Shown here piece after piece: positions 1 to 5,292 of a DNA stretch of 7,271 bases. The position numbers were made by a program, and so were the translations under genes. How positions within the stretch are numbered: position 1 is the stretch's first letter; every line of letters starts with the position of its first letter. The DNA comes from Parachlamydiales bacterium (GTDB lineage: Bacteria; Chlamydiota; Chlamydiia; Chlamydiales; JAJFMK01), in the NCBI GenBank assembly GCA_020050175.1, contig JAGVKY010000140.1:1-7271 (forward strand). The letters run 5' to 3'. The notes beneath the pieces are model-generated. The model made no database searches. It worked only from the letters and a program-made list of their open reading frames with translations, and was not told the DNA's origin.

Positions 1-66
1 AAGGGCAAAATCCTCTTTGAAACTGATCACGTAGATTTAGAGAGTTTCAAAGAGGATTTTGCCCTT
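1..66. repeat. Perfect inverted repeat, 24-bp arms, 18-base spacer, at window edge
   Basis: Bases 1-24 are the exact reverse complement of bases 43-66, separated by an 18-base spacer (25-42). The left arm touches the first base, so the repeat may be longer than seen. The right arm encodes plausible protein (SFKEDFAL) continuous with the TPR gene, so the left arm is the likely foreign copy. This is the pattern expected of a fold-back chimera at a contig end. A genuine hairpin is possible but would lie inside coding sequence. Confidence 0.9.
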
Positions 67-465
67 CTCATTGAAGCCGGTTTTGTTGCTGTTAAACAAA
101 ACGATGAAAGGAGCGCACGCCAAATTTTTAAGGCCGCTCAGGTTTTAAACCCTGAAAGCACTGCGCCTGAGATTGGCCTAGGCTATATTGCGATTAATAA
201 GATGCAGCTCAAAGAAGCCGTGGCGATTTTTGAACAGGTGATGAAAAAAGAGCCCGAAAATTACCTGGGAATGACTTTCCTAGGAATTTCAAATATTTTG
301 CAAAAGACAAATAGAAAAGAAGGGACTGAACTTCTTGAAAAAGCTTTAGCAAATACTGATGACCCTACAGTCAAGAACTTAGCAGACACAACATTGAAAT
401 GGGCCAAAAAAGATCTCGAAAAGAAAGATAGTAAAGCTCCCTTCTTTGCGAAAAAAGATAAGTAA
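1..465 (+). CDS. cdsG: TPR-type T3SS chaperone, CdsG/SctG-like (5' partial)
   Basis: The frame is open from the first base to TAA at 463-465 (154 codons), so the start is missing. ATG at 202 is an internal methionine, because clear coding sequence lies upstream of it. Three TPR-like helical pairs can be seen at about residues 19-52, 54-87 and 88-121, with small-residue/aromatic spacing and Pro at repeat ends (LNPES, KEPEN). A lysine-rich tail follows. Known context: T3SS SctG chaperones are TPR proteins that cap needle subunits, and in Chlamydia a TPR protein (CT667, CdsG) sits two genes before cdsN, as here. The role as needle chaperone is therefore inferred from fold and position. The first eight codons (KGKILFET) are suspect: they are the reverse complement of bases 43-66 and may not belong to the gene. 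A more generic LcrH/SycD-type chaperone is the alternative. Confidence 0.72.
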   Translation, partial: KGKILFETDHVDLESFKEDFALLIEAGFVAVKQNDERSARQIFKAAQVLNPESTAPEIGLGYIAINKMQLKEAVAIFEQVMKKEPENYLGMTFLGISNILQKTNRKEGTELLEKALANTDDPTVKNLADTTLKWAKKDLEKKDSKAPFFAKKDK

Positions 466-498
466 ATATCAATAAATTTTATAACGTAGGTAAAACTT

Positions 499-1134
499 AT
501 GGCAGATGTAGTCCCAATTGGAGGCATTGAGGGTGGAGATGCCGCATCTTTGGCCCCGGGAAAACAAAAACAGCCATTTGATGCAGATGTTGCGCAGGGT
601 TATAAAATTGCAGCAGAAGCTTTAGAGCAGGGTGGCGTAGTCAAGGATGCTATTCCTAAAGGTCTAATGGAATTAGCAGAGCAAAATTTCACGCATCCTA
701 TCACTGTCAATTCGCTTAAAGAATCTACTGAAGTTGTCAAAACTCAAATTCAAGATCTTAAAAGTCTTCTCAATTTCAAAGACGACTCATCCAGAGTCGA
801 GTTTGAAAGTAAACTAGATAACAATCTCGGTCATATCGATGATGAGCTTCGGAATGCTTTTGAAAAGATTGGTTTTGACGACTTAGCCGCTTTATCTAGC
901 CCTGCCCAAACCGGGATCGAAAAGTTTTTAGGTTACCTCACTAAAGCCCAGTCCCGCCTTGAGGGGATGGGAGGGCAAATTTCAGAGCTCGGAAAAAACC
1001 CCAATGCGAGCCACGCTGACTATCTGAAGGTACAGTACAATGTTGGTCTTATGCAGCAAGAGCTTGAGCTCTTTACTAACTTGCTTAACAAAGGTACAGA
1101 AGCTGTTAAGACGATGATGAACGTTCAAATTTAA
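499..1134 (+). CDS. CT668-like T3SS protein, candidate SctI inner rod
   Basis: This 211-aa, soluble, mostly helical protein has no signal peptide or membrane segment. The first 30 residues are rich in Gly, Ala and Pro and look disordered, as is common in secreted T3SS substrates. Residues 140-211 form a helix (IEKFLGYLTKAQSRLEG), a loop with Asn/Pro (KNPNAS, 166-171) and a final amphipathic helix containing LKVQYNV, QQELELF and EAVKTMMNVQ. This arrangement resembles the C-terminus of SctI/YscI/PrgJ inner-rod proteins: an L-x-x-QY start, an EL in the middle, a conserved Lys and a hydrophobic end in Q. Position also fits, since yscI follows yscF-G(-H) in Yersinia and this gene follows the CdsG-like chaperone. 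It is about twice as long as typical SctI. The SctI assignment is an inference; membership of the CT668 family rests on gene order. The start is supported by a GTAGG 8 bases upstream. Confidence 0.75.
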   Translation: MADVVPIGGIEGGDAASLAPGKQKQPFDADVAQGYKIAAEALEQGGVVKDAIPKGLMELAEQNFTHPITVNSLKESTEVVKTQIQDLKSLLNFKDDSSRVEFESKLDNNLGHIDDELRNAFEKIGFDDLAALSSPAQTGIEKFLGYLTKAQSRLEGMGGQISELGKNPNASHADYLKVQYNVGLMQQELELFTNLLNKGTEAVKTMMNVQI

Positions 1135-1150
1135 CAATTTAAGTAGAGGG

Positions 1151-1156
1151 AGGAGG
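1151..1156 (+). promoter_or_regulatory. Strong ribosome binding site for sctN
   Basis: A perfect AGGAGG lies 8 bases before the ATG at 1165, preceded by a second purine run (GAGGG). It fixes the SctN start and suggests efficient translation of the ATPase. Confidence 0.85.
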
Positions 1157-1164
1157 AAATCTAG

Positions 1165-2493
1165 ATGGCGGAGAATGATCCATCATCACTTACCGATATC
1201 CTCGGGGCCCTTGAGACCCTTGAGCTGACGGATGTGAACGGTCGTATTACCGAAGTTGTCGGTATGCTGATCCGTGCTGTTGTCCCTAATGTAAAAATTG
1301 GGGAGATCTGTCTAGTCAAGAGGATGGACATGGAACCTCTTCGTTGCGAAGTCGTTGGATTTACGCAGGAAGAGGTGATTCTCTCTCCTTTAGGGGAGAT
1401 GGTTGGCGTCGGCCCCTCATCAGAGGTCATAGCTCTACATCTCCCCCTTTATGTTAAAGTAGGTCCCGGCCTTCTTGGCCGTGTTCTGAATGGTCTTGGC
1501 GAGCCCATGGACCTTGATACTAAGGGTCCGCTCGTCGACGTAGATGAGACCTATCCTGTTTATCAATCTCCACCTGACCCGTTGAAAAGACAAAGGGTCG
1601 ACAAACCCATCTCTGTCGGTGTTCGTTGTATTGACGCGATTTTGACAACAGGGATTGGTCAGCGGATCGGGATTTTTGCTGCTGCTGGGGGAGGTAAATC
1701 GACTCTTCTCGGGATGATTGCCAGAAATGCCGTTGCTGACATTAACGTTATTAGTTTAGTCGGGGAACGGGGACGGGAACTTCGTGATTTTATTGAAAAA
1801 GATTTAGGGCCAGAAGGGTTAAAACGGTCTGTCCTGATTGTCTCAACTTCTGACCAACCGTCTCAGCTTAGATTGAATGCTGCCTATGTAGGGACGGCTA
1901 TTGCAGAATATTTCCGCGATCAAGGGAAGTCTGTCATCCTGATGATGGATTCTGTGACCCGTTTTGCGCGTGCTCTCCGGGAAGTCGGATTAGCTGCAGG
2001 GGAGCCGCCAGCTCGTGCCGGTTATACCCCATCCGTCTTTTCGACGCTTCCGAAGCTCTTAGAGCGCTCTGGCCGCTCAGATAAGGGTTCTATCACTGCC
2101 TTTTATACCATTCTTGTGGCAGGTGATGATATGAACGAACCTGTAGCTGATGAGGTCCGTTCCATTCTTGATGGACATATTATCCTCTCTTCCGACCTCG
2201 CCAGGCAATTCCACTATCCCGCAATCGATGTCCTTTCATCGGCCAGCCGGGTCATGCCATCCATTGTGCCAAGAGATCAGATGGAGCTTGCCGGTAAATT
2301 GCGAGAAGTTCTTGCTAACTACAAGAAAAACGAATTGCTGATCAAGATCGGAGAATATAAACGGGGCTCAGATAAGATGGGCGATTTTGCCATCGACAAC
2401 ATTGACCGCGTTCAAAAGTTTTTAAAACAAGCTGTCGAAGAGAAGTGTAATTATGAAGAGACTCTCCGGTTGCTTAAGGCATTATTCAAATGA
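1165..2493 (+). CDS. sctN: T3SS ATPase SctN (CdsN)
   Basis: This is the cytoplasmic hexameric ATPase that releases chaperones and unfolds substrates at the base of the injectisome. The 442-aa length is full for the FliI/YscN family. An N-terminal beta-barrel occupies about residues 25-95. The nucleotide-binding core follows: Walker A AAAGGGKST (172-180), catalytic-Glu loop GERGRE (200-205), Walker B VILMMD ending at D262, the family signature PPARAGYTPSVFSTLPKLLE (281-300) and the arginine-finger region SSASRVMP with R362. A helical C-terminal domain (about 375-442) closes the protein. Flagellar FliI is the main alternative, but the SctO/P/Q neighbours and chlamydial order favour SctN. The last codons overlap the sctO start (ATGA), indicating translational coupling. 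No catalytic residue appears to be missing. Confidence 0.97.
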   Translation: MAENDPSSLTDILGALETLELTDVNGRITEVVGMLIRAVVPNVKIGEICLVKRMDMEPLRCEVVGFTQEEVILSPLGEMVGVGPSSEVIALHLPLYVKVGPGLLGRVLNGLGEPMDLDTKGPLVDVDETYPVYQSPPDPLKRQRVDKPISVGVRCIDAILTTGIGQRIGIFAAAGGGKSTLLGMIARNAVADINVISLVGERGRELRDFIEKDLGPEGLKRSVLIVSTSDQPSQLRLNAAYVGTAIAEYFRDQGKSVILMMDSVTRFARALREVGLAAGEPPARAGYTPSVFSTLPKLLERSGRSDKGSITAFYTILVAGDDMNEPVADEVRSILDGHIILSSDLARQFHYPAIDVLSSASRVMPSIVPRDQMELAGKLREVLANYKKNELLIKIGEYKRGSDKMGDFAIDNIDRVQKFLKQAVEEKCNYEETLRLLKALFK

Positions 2494-2993
2494 GTGCTAA
2501 AAAAATCGTCTACCCTCTGGAAGACGTGTTGAAAGTTAAAGAAAGAAGGGTAGAAGAGGCCGAAAAGCAGTTAAGGTTAAGGCAGCAAGAGTTAGACAAG
2601 GAAATTGCCAAACTTAAGGAAAGAGAAAAAGAGAGAGATCTAGTAAAAACCCACTACCAAGATAAGTTAACGCAAATCCGAGGAGAGCTCGATCGAGGGA
2701 CAACAAGTCCTAAGATCCGCCAGATGAAAGATTATCTTAAAGTCGTGAAAGATAAACTAGTGATTGAGGAAAAGAAGGTTAAAGACCAAGAAGCTCTAGT
2801 GGCCATTGCTAAAAAGAATGTAGAAGCCGCGAAAAGAGAGCTCGATCTCAAAAGAAAAGAAGTTGATAAATTAAAAGAACATAAAACTGACTGGTTAAAA
2901 GGAATTAAACGGGAAATCGAATTAGAGGAAGCAAAAGATCAGGATGAGCTTGGAAACATCTCTTATTCCCTTAACCAGCGCAAAGAAAGATAG
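2490..2993 (+). CDS. sctO: T3SS stalk/escort protein SctO (CdsO)
   Basis: This 167-aa, highly charged (Lys/Glu/Arg) protein is almost entirely coiled coil. A first helix spans about residues 12-65 and a second about 77-150, joined by a short turn containing GELDRGTTSP (65-74), which gives the antiparallel hairpin typical of YscO/FliJ. The N-terminus (KIVYPLEDVLKVKERRVEEA) matches the usual FliJ/YscO opening of a short hydrophobic patch followed by 'L..V...R...A'. Known role: SctO/FliJ inserts into the central pore of the SctN hexamer, linking it to the export gate, and can bind chaperones. The start overlaps the sctN stop by four bases (ATGA), the standard pairing of these two genes. CT670 is the C. 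trachomatis counterpart by position. Confidence 0.92.
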   Translation: MSAKKIVYPLEDVLKVKERRVEEAEKQLRLRQQELDKEIAKLKEREKERDLVKTHYQDKLTQIRGELDRGTTSPKIRQMKDYLKVVKDKLVIEEKKVKDQEALVAIAKKNVEAAKRELDLKRKEVDKLKEHKTDWLKGIKREIELEEAKDQDELGNISYSLNQRKER

Positions 2994-2996
2994 GAG
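2991..2996 (+). promoter_or_regulatory. Ribosome binding site for sctP inside the sctO stop
   Basis: TAGGAG overlaps the sctO stop codon (2991-2993) and lies 5 bases before the ATG at 3002. It sets the sctP start and couples sctP to the end of sctO translation. Confidence 0.7.
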
Positions 2997-3001
2997 TTAG
3001 T

Positions 3002-3793
3002 ATGTCAGGACCAAAGATCCATTCAAATCCACCCGATTTCAGCCGGCAACCTGAAAAGGCACCTCCTACCCGAAAACCTCCCCAAGATGGTGAATTCAAA
3101 GAAATCGTCGAAAAAAAGAAAAAACCGGAAGAAAAGGCAGTTGAGCCTAAAGAGATCGAAGCGGGCGATGAAAGCGTTGATGGTTTAATTGAAGAACTAG
3201 GCATCGGTCGGAGAGAGTCAAAAGGTAAAGGAGAAGGATCTGGCAAAGCTCAAACTACAAAAGGTGATACCGGGATTAGTAAAGGTAAAATCTCAGAGGA
3301 GAGTAATATCGATGAAGGGAACTATATCGATGAGGGGTTTGGTGAATTTGAGACTGGCGATGATGGTTTTATCTTCCCCGAAAAAGGACGTGTAGGAAAA
3401 GAGGACCTTTTCTCCCTTTTAGAAAAATATGTTCCTGAGAAGAGTGTTAAAGGAAAAATTTCTGAAGAGGAAATTGATGTTGGATCTGAAGGCTTAACAA
3501 CTTCAGGCTTACCGCAACAGGGCAAAGAGAGTAAATTAGAAGGTGTCAGCGCCGTTAAGGGGGAATCTGCGGATGTTAAGGCTTCGCAAAATGCAGCCCG
3601 TGCTGAGGTCTGGTCTATCGTAGAAAAACTTGTCGATAAGATCACGGAACTAAAAAGTTCTGGAAAAACAGAAATTACGATCACTTTGAAAGAGCCTCCT
3701 ATGTTTCAAGGGGCCCAAATCCGCATCATGGAAGAGTCGAGCTCTAAGAATCAGTTCAATATTGCCTTTGAAAATCTATCTCCTCAAGCGTAG
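3002..3793 (+). CDS. sctP: T3SS needle-length/substrate-switch protein SctP (CdsP), C-terminal domain cut by in-frame TAG
   Basis: 263 residues precede a TAG stop. Residues 1-195 are low-complexity, Pro/Lys/Glu/Gly-rich and probably disordered, with a repeated KGKISEE (94-100, 150-156) and a tandem NIDEGNYIDEG (102-112), as expected of a molecular ruler. From about residue 200 an ordered segment begins: a helix (AEVWSIVEKLVDKITEL), then strands TEITITLKEPPMFQGAQIRI and NQFNIAFENL. This is the first half of the FliK/YscP substrate-switch (Flg_hook/T3S4) fold, including the hallmark 'L.PP....G.. I.I'. The second half of the fold is missing here and is found in the same frame just after the stop (3797-4009). 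Known role of the family: controls needle length and switches export from early to late substrates. CT671 is the C. trachomatis gene at this position. The ruler assignment rests on domain pattern and order. Confidence 0.85.
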   Translation: MSGPKIHSNPPDFSRQPEKAPPTRKPPQDGEFKEIVEKKKKPEEKAVEPKEIEAGDESVDGLIEELGIGRRESKGKGEGSGKAQTTKGDTGISKGKISEESNIDEGNYIDEGFGEFETGDDGFIFPEKGRVGKEDLFSLLEKYVPEKSVKGKISEEEIDVGSEGLTTSGLPQQGKESKLEGVSAVKGESADVKASQNAARAEVWSIVEKLVDKITELKSSGKTEITITLKEPPMFQGAQIRIMEESSSKNQFNIAFENLSPQA

Positions 3794-3796
3794 GCG

Positions 3797-4009
3797 ATGC
3801 TTGACTTAGAAACTAACAAGGCGGGCTTAAAGCGTGCTTTAGAAGATCGAGGTTACCAACTCCACATTGTTACCACAAACCTCGAGACTGAAAAGGCTCC
3901 CAAAATGGATGAGACCCGTGGCGGCCGTGAACAAGGTCAAGAGAAAGAGGGTGGCGGCGGTCAGGGCGGTGGTAAAGGCCGTCAAGACCAAGAGCGCGAA
4001 CGCCGCTAG
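3797..4009 (+). CDS. Second half of the SctP (FliK/YscP-type) C-terminal domain, after an in-frame TAG
   Basis: This 70-codon stretch lies in the same frame as sctP, separated only by TAG (3791-3793) and one GCG codon. Its beginning (LDLETNKAGLKRALEDRGYQ, then LHIVTTN) matches the final helix and strand of Flg_hook domains: a helix with 'L+.AL...G' followed by a 'L..v.V' strand. A Gly/Gln/Arg/Glu-rich tail (residues 42-70) follows, which is also common after that domain. Read through, sctP would be 335 codons with one complete domain. A separate product starting at ATG 3797 is possible, but only a weak AGG sits 3 bases upstream. I think it is a displaced C-terminus, not an independent gene. 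Whether it is a real split, a nonsense mutation or a base error cannot be told here. Confidence 0.75.
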   Translation: MLDLETNKAGLKRALEDRGYQLHIVTTNLETEKAPKMDETRGGREQGQEKEGGGGQGGGKGRQDQERERR

Positions 4010-4114
4010 GAAACACTCCATCCCCTGAATTATCGCTAAATAACAACAAAACTTATCCTGTTATCAAGGATCTAGCTCCGATTTATTCTTTTTTGGGTTA
4101 TAAGAAAGGATACC
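4010..4114. other. 105-base gap before sctQ, largest in the window
   Basis: This is AT-rich sequence with no open frame that continues a neighbour. It contains a weak 5-bp inverted repeat (ATCCT...AGGAT, about 4057-4073) and a T-rich run (about 4087-4094). A GAAAGGA at 4104-4110 lies 4 bases before the sctQ ATG and is its ribosome binding site. No convincing -35/-10 pair or intrinsic terminator is visible, though a promoter here would be the most natural place for a transcript break. Confidence 0.5.
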
Positions 4115-5290
4115 ATGACAATTACTACCGACTCCCCTATTTCTACTTTTTCTTGGGACTGGATAGAGGCATTCGACCCTACATTACTAGAATTAGAAGG
4201 AATTCCCTTAAGTCCTTCACTGAAAGGATTTTCTAGAGAGGCTTTTGAAAAACACCTGGGTACGTTACTCGATCTTAAGAGTGCCCATTTGGAGGTGTTA
4301 GATTCGGTTAACTGGAACGAGAAGGTTGGAGAAGAGAGGGTTGTCAGTTTTTCACTAGGCAATATTGAGGGGATGGGATCTCTTTTGGTCCCACGAGAAG
4401 AACTAGAGCGCCTTCTTCTTCAAATCCTTAAAGCTAAAGGTGGAGAACGTGTGCCCGATGAATATCTAGAGCCTTTCTGGGATTTTCTAAAGGGAATTTT
4501 AAAAAAAGCTCTTTTGGATAGTTTTGACAAAGCTCCTCCACTTGAGGAAAAAGGGTCTGCGATCATTGAAGGGCATGGATTGAAATTACCCGTAAGTTTG
4601 ACGGTCGATGGTTTAAAACTTTCTGGGTCTATTGTTCTTTCTGAAACTTTTGTAAAAAGTTTTCGTCGTTCAGAGCTTTGCACGAAGAGTACAGGACGTC
4701 TAACGGATCTCCTTGCAAAAAGAGTTGATCTTCCCTTTCGTCTTGTAGTCGGGGGAGTTAATCTTAAAGAGAGCGAGTGGCAAGATATTGAAAAGGGGGA
4801 CACCCTTCTTCTTGATCAGCTAAGCTATCCACCCGGTGCTGAAAAAGGGGATGGTATTCTCTTTTTTGAAGAAGAACCAGTTTATCGCGTTCGGGTTAAG
4901 GCAGGTGCGATTAAAATTATCGAACAGGCAGTGGGAGTTAAAGAGTTCATGGCAGATGAGAATCACAAAAAAGAAGAGATAGAAGATTTATCCCTAGGTG
5001 CTGAAGAACTAACAACTTCAGCTGCCGATGAAGAGACTGATTCTGAATCCGTTCAAAGTCACGAAAAACCGCTGGCTGCTCCCGAAGTTCCTCTATTAGT
5101 TAGGGTGGAAATGGGACGTTTTCGTCTTCCGATCCACCAGTTGCTAGAGCTAAGACCAGGTAATGTTCTCAAAATAGATGTTGATCCGCGTCAAGGTGTA
5201 GATTTGGTTGTTGAAGGTAAAGTGATTGGCCGAGGGGAACTTGTCTCTATCGGAGATCTCTTTGGCGTCAGAGTCACAGATCTAGGCTAG
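4115..5290 (+). CDS. sctQ: T3SS cytoplasmic ring / sorting platform protein SctQ (CdsQ)
   Basis: This 391-aa soluble protein is a little longer than many SctQ proteins, similar to chlamydial CdsQ (CT672). The N-terminal 200 residues are poorly conserved, as usual. A first SpoA (FliM/N-like) domain spans about 205-271 (LPFRLVVGGVNLKESEW, GDTLLLDQL). A charged, disordered linker (about 280-325) follows. The second SpoA domain is at about 327-391, with the diagnostic pattern VRVEMGRFRLPIHQLLELRPG, then 'VDLVVEGKVIGRGELVSIGD' and a hydrophobic GVRVTDL end. Known role: SctQ forms the pods of the sorting platform and recruits SctL-SctN and chaperone-substrate complexes. Met279 lies exactly between the two SpoA domains and could start a shorter SctQ-C product, as reported for several SctQ homologues. 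The stop is 2 bases before the kinase ATG, which indicates coupling. Confidence 0.93.
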   Translation: MTITTDSPISTFSWDWIEAFDPTLLELEGIPLSPSLKGFSREAFEKHLGTLLDLKSAHLEVLDSVNWNEKVGEERVVSFSLGNIEGMGSLLVPREELERLLLQILKAKGGERVPDEYLEPFWDFLKGILKKALLDSFDKAPPLEEKGSAIIEGHGLKLPVSLTVDGLKLSGSIVLSETFVKSFRRSELCTKSTGRLTDLLAKRVDLPFRLVVGGVNLKESEWQDIEKGDTLLLDQLSYPPGAEKGDGILFFEEEPVYRVRVKAGAIKIIEQAVGVKEFMADENHKKEEIEDLSLGAEELTTSAADEETDSESVQSHEKPLAAPEVPLLVRVEMGRFRLPIHQLLELRPGNVLKIDVDPRQGVDLVVEGKVIGRGELVSIGDLFGVRVTDLG

Positions 5291-5292
5291 AG

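Noticed and set aside
202..465. Separate 87-aa gene starting at ATG 202
   Set aside because: The frame is open and TPR-like upstream to the first base, so this Met is internal to the partial chaperone gene.
2688..2697. 10-bp palindrome CTCGATCGAG, also at 6115-6124
   Set aside because: Two copies in coding sequence, 3.4 kb apart, without other shared context; most likely chance from common codons.
3322..3684. 120-codon open frame on the - strand inside sctP
   Set aside because: Antisense of a Glu/Lys-rich gene gives Ser/Phe/Leu-rich sequence; there is no ribosome binding site or recognisable motif.
3791..3793. TAG reassigned to a sense codon in this organism
   Set aside because: TAG properly ends sctO, sctQ, the kinase and the sctP tail in this window, so it serves as a normal stop; local readthrough remains possible.
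4057..4094. Possible intrinsic terminator before sctQ
   Set aside because: The stem is only 5 bp and AT-rich, and the T-run is more than 10 bases away.
4420..4803. 127-codon open frame on the - strand inside sctQ
   Set aside because: It lies wholly opposite a well supported gene, has a Ser/Arg/Pro-rich composition typical of antisense reading and shows no domain.
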